NCBI GenBank assembly: GCA_030141605.1 | Contig: JAQGDQ010000638.1 | Location: 2,501-61,530 of the forward strand | Source: Tubiluchus corallicola | Taxonomy: Eukaryota; Priapulida; Priapulimorpha; Priapulimorphida; Tubiluchidae | Direction of reading: 5' to 3' | Length of the DNA stretch: 59,030 nucleotides | Shown: positions 20,471 to 42,679 of the stretch, in pieces | Layout: every line of letters starts with the position of its first letter | Numbering within the stretch: position 1 is the stretch's first letter | Translations under genes and position numbers: made by a program | Notes under the pieces: model-generated | What the model saw: only the letters and a program-made list of their open reading frames with translations | The model's database searches: none | Told to the model about the DNA's origin: nothing

Positions 20471-23400
20471 TATTTGAATATAGCTGCTGTAAAGCACAGA
20501 AAACAGTGTTGCATTACAGTTGTGATAAGTTGTGCAGATAAATTGATAAAATAATAGGAAACTGAAAAATTGGTTTATGAAAAAATCTCCTTTATGCTTC
20601 AGAAGCTACGAAAGTGCTTCTCAAGGCATGACTACAAATTTATTTTGCATTTAAATCAATATGTGTAACGCAGAGAAATTTTTAAAACAAGGAATAACTA
20701 TTTAAGTTTGCAAAGATATTAATTTACCAATTTTTATTTCCATTGATTCAAACTTTATGCAGAGGGTGCTGGAAGCCGCATGCTCCAAAAAATTGAATTG
20801 TCAGGTGTTTTACCTTTCTGCTGTTCCAACTGAAACAACTTTTCCAGTGAACTTGCTTAAAGTGCTGGTCTCTGGAAAGTGCTGCGCGGGGCTGGATTGT
20901 CCCTTCCCCCATTAACTATGCCACCGATCTCATGTACACAATCTTACAATGAGAATAATAAAGTCATTTATAAAGACTGAACAAAACAACGCCAGTTGTC
21001 GATCAAGGCAAAGGATTACCTTGCTTTTTGCCAACTGACTTCTGTTTAGATCACAGAGTCTTCTAAATTACCTTTGTAATATTGTATTACAGGGGAACAA
21101 TTTTTTTGAATTTGAAACAAAATTATAATATAAATAAAATTTGTTATAAGTACACAACAGAACTTGCTAGTAATTAATAGATGGCATCTACTGTCTTTGG
21201 GTGGTTGAGGCAACGGGATTACAGTTGTGACTAGGACCCTTCTAAAACAATAGCAAGAACTTTAAGAAAGAAATCACAGCGAATGCTGGATTTGCAAAGA
21301 GCTGCACTCAAGAATGCCCAGAGCTTACATAACCAATGGCATCAATGAAAAGAGAGCCTGAATGGATTTTCCATAAATAGAGCAATAAAAAGCAGCTCAT
21401 TCAGTGAAACAAGACATATACAGGCAAAAATTTAGAAAATATGTTTGTTTTGTATTAGTGTTCCCATTTCATGTTGTTTTAGATGCCGTATGTTTTGTAT
21501 TTTCTCAAATTGTTGTCACTATTAGCGTGCAAAATAATCTATTTTCCTGGTGTAAAAGCAGATGTTCGCGAAAACCATGGTAGCGACTTACTGCAATAAG
21601 GAACCCTGGGTTAGTCTGTTAAATAAATGCACATCACTTAGACAGTCATAGCGAAATTCCAACAATTGATTTACTAATAGTAATTAAAACGTAATTGTGC
21701 GAAAGGCACACAATATTTAACATTATTCAACTTCAGTACAAACTAATACGCGATTTACTAAACATTTATTAAGATGACCCGCTCAAATCACTGATGGCTC
21801 CTGAACGTCACCCACACTCACGAATAAGCATGCCGGTAAATGTCATTCTACAACATATCTACTTAATATCTACAATGAAATTAGAAAATGCACTTTTCTA
21901 CCTTTCTGCTCTGCAGATGGCTGCGTGCTGAAAGCAGGAACTACTTGCATTGTACCAGTTTTTTTTTCTTTTTTTGACATCGCAATTCAAATGACACAAC
22001 AGAGCATTCCTAACGTAAAGCTGAATCGCTTTAGTCCGGCGTTGTATTTATAATACATAGTAATGATTATAATATTACACAACATTAATAACTGATATTG
22101 ATTCGGTACTAATACTCTTACTACTGTTAGAAATAGTACTACCGTTAAATATATATATATTCTGACTTTCAATTTGCTCACAAACCAAGTGAATTTAACT
22201 TGCAATTATAATATAATTTTCTAAAAAAAAATCAAGAAGAAATCTTAATTATAAGATTGTCATCAAATTTTAACTTAAGCGTTAACTAAAAATCTAAAAA
22301 TGTGAGAGAAAATGAGAGAATTCTTAAGGGGGAAAACGGAAATTAAAGCGACTGAACAGCAAAGCGGCAACAGCAACAAACAGAACAATATTCATGAAAA
22401 TACAAAACAACATTAACAACAATCATAACCACCGTCATTACTGCCATCACGAACACCAATGACGACAATGATGATGATGACGATCACAACAACAACAACA
22501 CTACCACAAATCAAGGACGTCAAGTGAAACTAGCATCAAAGAGCTAAAAAGCCAATTGGGAATATTTTATCCTACAAGCCAGTATGCAGCACTTGATTCA
22601 GAGTCTGCTAATATTGATAATGCATATGTTAGGAACAGGACGTAGCTAATTAAAGAGAATAATCCTGTGAGATGACACATCGCTTTTGCTGCTGTAACTA
22701 ACACAGGGATTGCAAGCAGTATAACGCATGCTGTCAGCATCATCACCAATATTGTCATCGTTCTCATTATTGTCATTTTCATCATTGTCATCATCGACAC
22801 TTTCATCGTCATCATACCCAAAAATCACCACTATCCACCATCAATAGGGCAAGCTTTTATTGTTGTTTTTACGGTTGGGTTAGTTAAGGAGATAACTTTT
22901 TGAAAAAATCTGCGAATTTACAATAGATCATCATGATTGTGTTACTGAAACGTAACACGAAAATTTTGGTCCAACGTAAGTAATACCCAGACGGTGACTT
23001 CAAGTCCCCAATATCGTTGTGGAAAGAAAACCAAAAATCCAACCAATTCGCAGCAGATTGTCATCAAATTTTACCAGACTATACTAGAATGAAATCTAGA
23101 TTGACGGACGAAGTCGCTATCTATAATTCAAGATTATAGATTTCAAAATAACTTTGTAGCAGCAGCGGTAACCAAAGTCCAGCTTTTTCTATACATTTAC
23201 TATACAGCTGCAGTACGTGAATTACGAGCATTTGTTTTTGAAAATTAATTTTATTATACATGGACACTTTTTGTTAATTGCACATTATTATGTTCTTAAT
23301 AGCAGTCAATAGCACGGGTTCGCCGCCTTGTTTGCCTGGTTTCATTGTGGCAGAATAAGTTTTTTTATAAATCGATGACGTCACTCGATTATTACCGAAA

Positions 23401-23687
23401 ACTGGTAGGAAAAGTTTGCCTAGTTACTTTGTGTATATGCGTAACTGCGTACTTCACAACCATGAGTTGTCACTTTCTATTACGTCATTAAGACTTCTCA
23501 AAGCTTCAAGAAACATGCAGACACACAGTCAGCAACCAAAAAAATTGGATAATAATAACAAAAAGTTTGAAATTTACCAAATTTAGCTATTGGATGTGTT
23601 GCACTAACTGCCTGAACTCGTGTCATGATAACATTGATTGTTCAAGAGGTTAATGTCTTTCCAACAGGTTCTTAGAGGTGATTCAAA

Positions 23688-33327
<9,640 letters not shown>

Positions 33328-33432
33328 ATATGCAAGTTGGAGGCATTCCATACAAAAAATCTTCCAATTTTACGGTTTTAAGTTGTAACAGTTGTAACTT
33401 GTTATAACTATTTGATATGTCAGTTTGTACGT

Positions 33433-33438
33433 AATAAA
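33433..33438 (+). promoter_or_regulatory. Polyadenylation signal of the annexin gene
   Basis: Canonical AATAAA 106 bases downstream of the annexin stop codon, in an AT-rich 3' UTR. Confidence 0.6.
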
Positions 33439-33584
33439 AATAGTGTGGAATAACTTGTTATATGAACACGGTTGTTTTAGTCATGTGATTGTACACGATA
33501 GTTTGGAACTGAAAAACAGTTGGCGTTACAGCGGTATAGCATTAGTGGCTGATAGCATGAGAAAAAATCTCGAGAAATAAATTT

Positions 33585-33890
33585 GAGCATGGCAGCCAGG
33601 TAGCTTTTGCGGCTGCAAGCATGGCAGCCATGTAGCTTTTGCGGCTGCAAGCATGGCAACCTGGTAGCTTTTGCGGTTGCAAGCATGGCAACCGGGTTGC
33701 TTTAATGGCTACAAGCATGGCAACCGGGTAGCTTTTGCGGCTGCAAGCATAGCAACCTGGTAGCTTTTGCGGCTGCAAGCATGGCAACCTGGTTGCTTTT
33801 AGTGGCTACAAGCATGACATTTCGGTAGCTTTGGTGGCTGAAAGCATGGCACGTTTTGTGGGTGAAAGCATGACAGCTGGTTATAGCATT
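33585..33890 (+). repeat. 32-33-bp minisatellite, about 9 copies
   Basis: Units of the form GCATGGCAACCGGGTAGCTT plus TTGCGGCTGCAA, decaying to the right. Located between the convergent annexin and ankyrin-NTase genes. Frames across it (LPCLQPQK repeats) are artefacts. Confidence 0.93.
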
Positions 33891-34662
33891 AATAGCTGAT
33901 GATTCCTTCAAAAAAAATTCCTTCAATAGTGAAATTCGACACACTAAGCACAGTTCTGTAGGCTATGAATACTGCTTTTAAAATGTATTTCATTTTTGTA
34001 TTAGTTTGAGTCAGTTAAACCATACTATACAACCGTTTTTTCCTAGAAATGTCTTCAGCTGTCTGCTACACCATTTTCTTTCTAACAATTCTGCTTCCTT
34101 TGCATAAAATTTAATATTACAACAAAAACCAGGTGGAACCAATTGTTATTTCAAATTATAAATGGCATTAAATAGTTTATAATTTTTTCAATAAAAATGG
34201 CAAAACACGCACTTTTACAATTTTAAACATTCAACCTAAAGATTGTGAAACAGAATCTGTAAGTTTTTGAAGCTTTGAACTTTGTATTATTATCACATTC
34301 AGTACAATATAATGACATTAAGCACATGGTAACATCAAAATTGTTACTTCATAATGTATTAAATTATTATGTTTCATACACAATCGTTATCATAAAAGAT
34401 TAATTGTACTGCAGTGGGCTAGAGAAGCAAAGGCTTGTATAAGCCCACTGTCATGTGAACAAAATCTGCAACGATGAGCCAAAAAAAGTACAAAGGAAAA
34501 GTTATTAATTTTCAATTATTTCATAGAACCGGTATAATAAGATACAATAATTGGCCAAAATTTTTAACTAATCTAAATTTGAAATACACAAATAACACCA
34601 AAGTTATAATATAACAACATTCAATATTGAGAATCATAAAGACCTTTGAAGAAGATTAATTA

Positions 34663-34727
34663 TACACACACACGCGCGCGCGCACACACGCACGCTCACA
34701 CACACGCACGCACCGCACACACACAGG
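34663..34727 (+). repeat. CA/CG alternating purine-pyrimidine tract
   Basis: CACACACACGCGCGCGCGCA followed by more CA/CG alternation. This can adopt Z-DNA. From 33900 to 35662 no exon was found apart from this and AT-rich sequence. Confidence 0.9.
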
Positions 34728-35662
34728 CAACATTTTAGCTGCTCTATGAGTAATAATCTGTAAGTAAATAATAGAATGTAAATGAATTGAATAGCAGATG
34801 TAGAAATTTGCAATCATTTTATTGTATAATGTATACAATGTTCACAGACCATAAATTGAACAAACAGTCATAAAGTTAGCAATATGATATTTAACAGTAG
34901 AAAATTTGCATCCTTTCTTAATGCTGTCTCTAGACCAACTAAAACTTGCATGCCTGAGAGTATTGAGCTGTAATCACATGACCAGAGATTCAAGTTCCTA
35001 CTGGAAGGTACATCACATTCATGCATACAGACCATAAATGGAAAGGTCACCTATACTCTATAGACTACTAGTTAAACCAAAATCAAAGTCTACTTGGCTT
35101 CTTTGATAGCAGAATAAAGATTATTTGCTTACAGAAAGCTGTTATAATTTTTCTCTATTTAAACTTGAATAAGAGAGTTAGAACCAGAATTAAAGCTTGA
35201 AATTAACAATCTAATTACTCTGATTAATGAATATCTATCAAAGCACAAGGAAATAATATTTAGAAACAAAAATGAATCTCTGACAAACTTTGTACAATTA
35301 GAGTAAAAAACGACTGTAGATGGCAGCATAGACTAAATCAGTACCTTAGTGTAGTAGACTGACAATTAAATGGATCATATAATACTACAATCGCGTACTC
35401 GGTACAATAAGCGACAGTATTAATTGAATAATAATAGTGCAATATAAATAACAATATTCTAATTCTATATTTTTCAATAATTTTACAGAACACTGGGATA
35501 AGAATTGGCACAGATTTACTAATTATTAAGCTAATTCACGTAAGATAATTAATAAATTCATAAAAGGACTGAGAATTTTTGATACAAAAACTGTTAGTTG
35601 AAATGTAGCAGTGCTCTCGTGTGGGATGTCACCTTAGTATGCTGTCTACAACCTTTATCTAG

Positions 35663-37642
35663 CTAAAAAAAGGCCAACAATAAAAATACAGCATGTAAAC
35701 GAAAAGGTGACCGATAGCAAGCAGGTCGGAGTGGCTTGAATGGTTTGAGGTAAGAAGATGTTCCTTCATAAATTTCAATAGCAGGTGAAAGATCTATGGC
35801 AACGGGGAGAGCTTTGTAAAACTTCCCGAAATAAACAAGGTTCAAGCGTAGACAGACTTTGTTATACTCGACATTAACTAGGGAAAATGTTTGTGCATTT
35901 CTGCTGATTACATTAGGTGTGGCTCGACAACACGTATGTACAAATTCATCTTTCAGATTGGTTGACAAATGTGTGCCAGCGGAAAAACTAAGACGTGAAT
36001 GGTCAGTCTTGTTTGCAAAAACACGTACAAATCCAGGAAAACAGGTCTTCTCAATGGAAACTTTATTACTGAACTGTTTCAAGACAATCAGATAATCATA
36101 CTCATCAGGAAGACCAATTTTTGTGCCGCACGAGCTGCTCCCCACCAAAACCGGGAAAGAATCAAACTTCCGCTCGATTTCCCCAATTTCCTGGGTGATA
36201 GCTTTCACCACAGAAGACACGTTTTGTGTGACATCGTCATTCTCAGGCGTGTTGGGAAGATTCCCTAGAAATGGTATTTCAAGTACATCTGTGGTTTTTT
36301 GACATTTAGCAATGCCTTTTTCCACAGAAGAATTGAATAATAGCTCAGACTTCCTGTCAGCTGTTTTGTGCAATGCATATCTAGCACTTAATAAGTAGCC
36401 AACTGTTTCTTTATACTCATCGTTGATTGTCAATGTGTTTACTAAGTTAATGTATAGATCCAAAGCTACCTGGCTTTTGTAGTTTTTCTTTTCAAGGTCA
36501 ATGCCATGTTCGACTAAACACTGCACAATGCCACTTCTGCATCCTATGTGTTCAATTGCAGCTACGTGCAGCGGTGTGTTGCCGTCCTTGTTACATATGC
36601 CTGGATCACTTCCGTTGAGCAGCAAAAGTTGAACAAGACCCACATCTCTGTTTTCAATAGCGTAATGTAGGGCTGCCTTACCAAACTTGTCACATTTATT
36701 AATGTGCAATTCTGACTGCTGTCTCTCCCCCCGATCGTTAGAGGGAAAAACGTTCAAGAGATGCTGCAGCAAAACCTCAACAGTTTCCTCATTGCCATCT
36801 TTAACTGCAAATATAAGGACTGTCTGTCCATCTCTGTCTGCAACAGTATAGTCAGCACCACGAGAAAGTAATGTTTGCACAATTTCGTGATGACCACGTG
36901 CAGCTGCGGTCATTAGAGCGGTCACACCAAACACATCGCATTCATTGCAGTCGGCATCGTGTGACAAAAGATAGTCGACAGCTATTTCCACGTTGTGTGC
37001 TGCAGCAAGGATAAGAAGTGTTTGTCCGTTATCCTTATATTTATTCCAACCCCTTCTTGTAGAAATAAGCCAGTGTATTGTTCTTTGTTGCCAATCACCT
37101 GCATCCATTATAGCCCCGTATAACTTGACATCACCAAAACACGCTAGAATGCTTATGGCTTTCTCGTCTGTGTTATCAGCAGCAATCAAAAGTGGAGTCT
37201 TTCCGTCATTGGCTTTGACATTACAGTCAGCACCAAAAACCAGAAATTTTAACATTGCATCATAATTGTTGTCGTATCCAACAGCATACATGAGAGTTGT
37301 ATATCCATCTTTGTTCCTGAAGTTACAGTCAGCATTGCTGGAAAGGAGTAAGTCAACTATTTGTTGATCATTATTTTTAGCAGCGTGTAAAAGTGGAGTA
37401 AATCCATTTCTATCGGCAGCACTACAATCAGCGCCGTAGTCGATTAATGTTGCTACCGTCTCTGTGCTTTCATTCTGCGCGGCAAGTATAAGTGCTGTTT
37501 CCATTTTTTTGGTTCTAGCATTGCAGTCCACACCGCTACTGAGCAAAAGCTGCACTGTTCGAGTGTCTCCATTTTCAGCTGCTTGCATAAGATTCATATT
37601 CTTAAATTCGGAAACCGATTCATTCATACCAAACACATCCAT
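35663..37642 (-). CDS. Ankyrin repeats fused to a cGAS/Mab-21-like nucleotidyltransferase, 659 aa open exon
   Basis: Residues about 16-415 form roughly nine to ten ankyrin repeats (A-A-x-N-G, L-L-L-S-x-G-A-D, D-x-x-G-x-T-x-L motifs). A linker (about 415-495) follows, then an NTase signature: GSSSCGTKIGLPDEYDYLIV at 501-520 with catalytic pair E514/D516 and a third acid D617 in VAIDLSPAIEI. This is the G-S-S...E-x-D...D arrangement of cGAS-like receptors and Mab-21 proteins; in cGAS it makes cyclic dinucleotides after ligand sensing. The frame ends about 40 residues after D617, without the usual C-terminal lobe of about 150 residues. Either further exons were missed (a polypyrimidine tract with TTTTTTTAG lies at the end) or the gene is truncated. 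The ATG follows TTTGATCAG, which could be a splice acceptor behind a 5' UTR exon. Confidence 0.85.
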   Translation of the reverse strand: MDVFGMNESVSEFKNMNLMQAAENGDTRTVQLLLSSGVDCNARTKKMETALILAAQNESTETVATLIDYGADCSAADRNGFTPLLHAAKNNDQQIVDLLLSSNADCNFRNKDGYTTLMYAVGYDNNYDAMLKFLVFGADCNVKANDGKTPLLIAADNTDEKAISILACFGDVKLYGAIMDAGDWQQRTIHWLISTRRGWNKYKDNGQTLLILAAAHNVEIAVDYLLSHDADCNECDVFGVTALMTAAARGHHEIVQTLLSRGADYTVADRDGQTVLIFAVKDGNEETVEVLLQHLLNVFPSNDRGERQQSELHINKCDKFGKAALHYAIENRDVGLVQLLLLNGSDPGICNKDGNTPLHVAAIEHIGCRSGIVQCLVEHGIDLEKKNYKSQVALDLYINLVNTLTINDEYKETVGYLLSARYALHKTADRKSELLFNSSVEKGIAKCQKTTDVLEIPFLGNLPNTPENDDVTQNVSSVVKAITQEIGEIERKFDSFPVLVGSSSCGTKIGLPDEYDYLIVLKQFSNKVSIEKTCFPGFVRVFANKTDHSRLSFSAGTHLSTNLKDEFVHTCCRATPNVISRNAQTFSLVNVEYNKVCLRLNLVYFGKFYKALPVAIDLSPAIEIYEGTSSYLKPFKPLRPACYRSPFRLHAVFLLLAFF

Positions 37643-39549
37643 CTGATCAAAGTCATATCATCTACCATATGCCGTACATGGTCGCTGATGGCACTGTCCT
37701 TAAAAAATGAATAAACAACAAATCACTTTTTAAATCTTACAGTCATCATTGTTCTCACAGTCATCACAGCCAGCCTTTTACAATATTGAATTCATTACAA
37801 ATAAAACTGTAAGTACAGCAAAACTCTTTATGCCGCCCATTTTGGGAATGCACCAAAGAGCGAGTCTGACATTATATAATATTACGTACATGTCAATGCA
37901 CGTAATTGTAGACGTTTTGTTTCGCCTAGGTGTTAAAAATGTTTGCATTACAACATGGATGGGGGATTAATCGTATTTACGAAGCAAAAACTGGGCAAGT
38001 CTAAAGGAAAATCATCTGAGAAATCACTGCATCGAATCTCCGTGCCCACACTCTGCACAGTGACTTTTCACTCTGCTATTTTAAAAATTTTAATAAGGTC
38101 TATAAAATAAAGAAGCCCTTAGTTCTGGTCGAGAAGAATAATGTCACTTACGTCAACACAAAATCACAGAGAAAAAAAACATTGCCGAGTTATCAGAAAT
38201 TTTGACGCTCTGCAGTTTGTTACTATAGTCTGTATCTTGTTTAGGCGTAGATATCACCATTTGCTAAACGTATTAAATGTACCTTAACCGTTGGGGGTCA
38301 AACTTCGCATTATGTTAGAAATAAAGCCGTTTAGGTACTACAGCTACCCCTTGATTTTTCGGCGAGTTAAAATGCACAACGGGCCTGGAATAATAATGAA
38401 AATCTGTCTTACATTTAAAGGACTCCAAAAATTTAAACTTTTAGATCAAGTCTACTTGATCTTAGATCAAGCTTGCTTGAAATAAACACAGGAATTTCAA
38501 ATCTTTCAACTGCATAGGAAGAAAATATTCTTCTCTGTAGTATAAACAGGTTGATCAAACGAATATCGTGTATGGGAATATTATTACCCCACCAAGTTTA
38601 TAATAGCTGTTAATGTTATTAATAAAACTTGGTGTACTGCAGCTACGCTTGCCTGCGCACCAAAGGTATAACATATATGTGCATCAACTAAAACAGAACG
38701 ATAATTAAAAGCTGATTAACTAACCAGATTTCATAAAACTCCAACAACGAAGCAAATCCAAGATGGAAAGACAGTTGAGAAATCGGGAGGAGAAAAATCG
38801 TTTTTTTCAGGACCGCACCAACGGCCAATGGGAGAAAGGGTCGCCTGGATGAGAAGAAACTGGAAGCTTATAACTGCAAAAAAGCACGTATGCACGACAA
38901 ATGCTATAGATAAAATTCATTTTGTGCAGAAATTTCGAAAATTCCAAACTTTGTTGAAGAAAATGAATGCCACCTCCGAAAAAATAGTTCCACACGGCTG
39001 CAGCTGTCATAGCAGGGCAACAAGGGTGAACAAGCAAACAAACATCCAAACGATATTAATTTGCTACTAGCAACACTCAAATATTGTGAAGAAATTATGC
39101 CTGACTTTAAATGTTAGGTTTTCCTTTTTTCTTAGCTCTTTATTATCATTAGTCAGGACTAACAAAACGGTTGCTTTTTCAGTTATTTTCCTGTCTGACA
39201 TCTTTATCTGTAATTTATTTCCTTTTTTTGAATTTTGGCACTGCATAAGCAGACTTGCATCATTCAAATGCCATTCCAACCCTGTGTGTGTGTGTGTGGC
39301 AGGACAGAAATCTATTGTATTATCAATGGAAACACTTCAAAATAAAACAGTGCACCGGCACAAAACGACTAAATTTTAATTGTTCAGCAAAGTTACACGT
39401 CATTTGTGAGTTTATTCTGGCCCATTTTACATCTCATTTCTAAATTAATGGAAAACTTAATTATGGTTATTATCTTTCCAATTAGCTTTGATTCATATTT
39501 TAAGCAAATAATTTTTACAGAATTCTGTACTAGCTTTTTTGCGACTCAC
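37643..39549. other. Upstream region of the ankyrin-NTase gene
   Basis: AT-rich with no supported exon. The stretch 38800-39070 is open on both strands for about 80 codons but shows no recognisable domain, so it is not called. A short (GT)n lies at 39283-39297. Confidence 0.4.
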
Positions 39550-40310
39550 GTAGGGTTGCCAGGTTAGAAAGTTACAAATATGGGACACCTAAAATCTCTA
39601 TCTATACCATTACATATTTTTTCATTTTTGATTTATTGACCCGTTAAGGAAAGTAATTACAAAAGACAATTACATAATTACAATTACACGTTTTTATAGA
39701 TTTATACATGCTTACACACCCAGACTTAATATATTATATAAAAGTGGAGACATAAGTTAAAAACATGAATCAAGTTGCAAACAGACAGCAAACATGTCAG
39801 TTTTGTGTAAACTTCGACCTTCACTAGTTTCCTCGTTACATTTGAGTTATTTTTACCAAGAGAATCTGAGAAAAGAAAGTTTAGTTGCCTATAAAGTTAC
39901 AACTAAGATCTGTAAGAAGGTAATTGTATATTTTTATTACGAAATTTGAAAATGAACTTCCGCTCAATTTCCTGGGTGATAGCTTTCACCGCAGAAGACA
40001 GGTTTTGTGTGACTTCGTCATTCTTAGGAGTTTTGGGAAGATTCCCTAGAAATGGTATTTCAAGTACATCTGTGGTTTTTTGACATTTAGCAATGCCTTT
40101 TTCCACAGAAGAAATGAGTATTTGCCCAGACTTCCTGTCAGCTGTTTTGTGCAATGCATATCTAGCACTTAATAAGTAGCCAACCGTTTCTTTATACTCA
40201 TCATTGATTGTCAATGTGTTTACTAAGTTAATGTATAGATACTAAATACAGGACATTTCGGTGTCCCTGAAAAGTCAGTCCCACATATTACGGACGTGTG
40301 GGAATCCTAC
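39550..40310 (-). mobile_element. Small DNA-transposon-like element carrying a fragment of the ankyrin-NTase gene
   Basis: Ends GTAGGGTTGCC and GGAATCCTAC are inverted repeats with related sub-terminal sequence (AATATGGGAC against GTCCCACATATT). They are flanked by an identical TCAC at 39546-39549 and 40311-40314. The interior 39954-40240 is a near-identical copy of 36165-36459. That fixes the element as non-autonomous with a captured gene fragment, or as an element that inserted around a duplicated fragment. The superfamily is not identified. Confidence 0.6.
39954..40240 (-). pseudogene. Partial copy of the ankyrin-NTase gene
   Basis: The copy encodes the end of the ankyrin part and the linker (TINDEYKETVGYLLSARYAL to AITQEIERKF), stopping just before the NTase signature. 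It differs from the parent by scattered substitutions, a changed stretch at SGQILISS and an in-frame loss of three residues, and its frame remains open. No splice signals or start fit, so it is a non-functional fragment unless exonised. Confidence 0.88.
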
Positions 40311-41882
40311 TCACATGACATGTAAACGAATTTTAAAATGATGTAGTAAGCTTAGAAATTATTTTGAAAATTATATTAAAAAACAAACTTCACAAAAGCG
40401 AACTACCTTTGGCTTTTTTTGCAAAATGGATTTTGTAGTTTATTGTTAAATGTGTCTTTAGTCTTAAGTGTAGTTTAGTCTGTAAAACTATTTCTTTTTT
40501 TTGTATAAAACTTTGATGAAATACAATTTTTGGTATTAAAAATTAAAGAAGCAATTCAACAGTAGGTATGCAAAACAGAAATTAAATTTATTACTGAAGA
40601 TTTATACAGAAATAAATTATAACTATAGTTTATTGATATGAGCAATAAGAAGCTACAATTACTGTATCTAAAGTCAAGGCTTGCTGCTAGCTATGCTAAT
40701 AGCTTGTGCCACAAAATATAGATATTGGTGAAATAATGTGAGTGGTGGTTATTTCATCAACAATGTGCAAAAATTTCTGACATCTAAATTCACAGGTGCC
40801 TCCAAAGATGTTCCTAGAATTTATATTTTCTTTACAAGTCCTGAGGCAGCTGCGTAGCAAGTGATTATTTACAAATAGAACATTTAATAGTTAGGAAGCT
40901 AAACTTTCTTGTGAAAGTCTTACAGCAACATTGAGATGTAAGAACTCAGATGTTTCAGAAACACAATAAACTTTAAAAAACATCATCTGCTTATCGTAAG
41001 ACACTTATTATAGTGTTCCGCAAATCACAATTTCATTTGGTTTAAACAATAGTATACGCACGTTTTGCACCTAATCTTGCATACAAGTGCTGCCATCTTT
41101 AGTAAAAACTGTTAACAAAAACATTCTATTATTAGGTTCTCACTATTTTTTTGAAAAGAGTTGCAACTTCGCAGATAGGCACTTTAGAAACTCAAACGTA
41201 AAACAAAACACTGTATGCGGTCAGATCACAGTAATCACAAGCAGCGACGTTCAGTAAATGAATATTGATTGATTAAGAACAAATAACATCAATAAATCTA
41301 TTATTTGTTGAACAAGAGTAATAGCAAGTTTTCAACAAACATACTGTTAAATTATTTACACAACAAGATGAGATAACAAACATCACAAAAAAATCATAAC
41401 TTGTGGGCGGAGTTTAGCACTAGAAGTGAACTCATTGGACGGTAACATCGTTCAATTACAATTGGATGGATCATAATAGTGGGCGGAGCTTGAACCGCTT
41501 GAGAGTAAACAATGGACGGTATGCAGCTGTTTAAATCTAATTTTTTTTAGATCTTAGAAAAACTGTCTTTAACAGCATATAAATCACTACTATGATAAAG
41601 ACCTATTACTAATTTACCAAAGTGTCACTCTTAGTATAAAGGAAAGTAACAGTCAGCACACATTTAAGCAAAGATTTGGCTTTTATTGAGACAAAAATAT
41701 CTGCAATGTTTTGGCCAGTTGTTGGTGAAAATGCTGCAGACGTTTGTGTGTGAATAAAAACCACATGTTTGCCTAAGTGGGTGCCGACTGTTATTCTCAT
41801 TTCAGGAATTCATTTTCCCCCATCACCAAATTATTAAAAATGTAACGCACTACGTAATAGGATCAACGAACAACTTCTAAAA

Positions 41883-42288
41883 CAGGGGTGTGCAAACTGC
41901 GGCCCGCCGAGAGATCTTGTGCGACCCATGAAGAGGTTTGTCAATGTAATGAAAGTGCGGCCCACGCGATCCAGCTGAAGTCTGCGCCAATATCGCAAAG
42001 ATAGTGCGGGTAGTTTTTTCCTCTAGATCAGATGGCATTAACCCTTACAAGACCGTTATCACTTAATGTCACTGTCGGACGTGACGAAATATATGATTTT
42101 AATATAAATTTTAATAACTTCTAAAATAGTTTCTTGAGTGTAGTAGTAATGATGTGCGCAGGTCAAATGCAAAAAAATCGTTATCAGGTCCTACTGTACT
42201 TGACTCGTTGACCAAACTGCTAGTGGTCCACAGGAATTGCGGGAGTGTTTAATGTGGCCCGGCTAGTCAGATAATGTGCGCACCCCTG
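41883..42288 (+). mobile_element. hAT-type MITE, second copy, 406 bp
   Basis: Begins CAGGGGTGTGCAAA and ends GTGCGCACCCCTG. The interior is collinear with 15681-16180 but about 95 bp shorter. Flanking 8-mers TTCTAAAA and ATCTACAA match at six positions, suggesting an older insertion. Confidence 0.88.
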
Positions 42289-42529
42289 ATCTACAAAATT
42301 CACAATGTTCACATAAGCAAAATTGATCCTGTTCTGTTACAAGTTCTGTCATGAGAGTTCGTGCCCACATTAGAACACAATATTCAACAGTAAAATAGAA
42401 CTGTAGGTAAAATGTAAAACAGCAAATGTATCAAGTTCTGTATGCACCGATAAAGAAATATTTACAGGCACTTTATATAGTTCCATATTATAGGTGTAAT
42501 AATAGAGTTTTTACATCTTAAACTAATTA

Positions 42530-42615
42530 CAACGGGCGGAATATGTTACTACAATGGGTGGAATATGTTACTACAATGGGTGGAATATGTTACTACAAAA
42601 GTGCGGAATATGTTA
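42530..42615 (+). repeat. 25-bp tandem repeat, 4 copies
   Basis: Units GGGTGGAATATGTTACTACAAT, with the last unit diverged. It precedes a second, longer tandem array. Confidence 0.85.
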
Positions 42616-42679
42616 CCAAAAGGCAGAATAACAAGACCTGACCAGTTGTTTAACTAGGATTTAATGGCAATTTTTCAGT

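Larger units (their letters stand above)
17145..23687. other. Intergenic region between divergent PRDM9 and annexin genes
   Basis: Apart from family A copy 2, the gap and the MITE at 20139-20470, this 6.5-kb stretch contains a twofold repeat of about 120 bp at 19250-19445 (shared core GATGACTTTCAACACTTGCC), CAA/GAT-rich simple sequence at about 22410-22510 and a TCATC-rich stretch at 22735-22820. I find no exon with splice signals and conserved coding content. Promoters for both flanking genes presumably lie here but no specific element can be named. Confidence 0.6.

Noticed and set aside
34868-35050. Candidate 3' exon of the ankyrin-NTase gene (NLNLWSCDYSSIL...)
   Set aside because: An acceptor-like CTTCCAG precedes it, but the peptide does not show a convincing Mab-21 C-terminal pattern and no matching donor was found.
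40861-40985. Candidate last exon of CCDC66 on the minus strand (ending QESLAS)
   Set aside because: Frame and phase do not fit the preceding exon, and similarity to the expected C-terminus is too weak.
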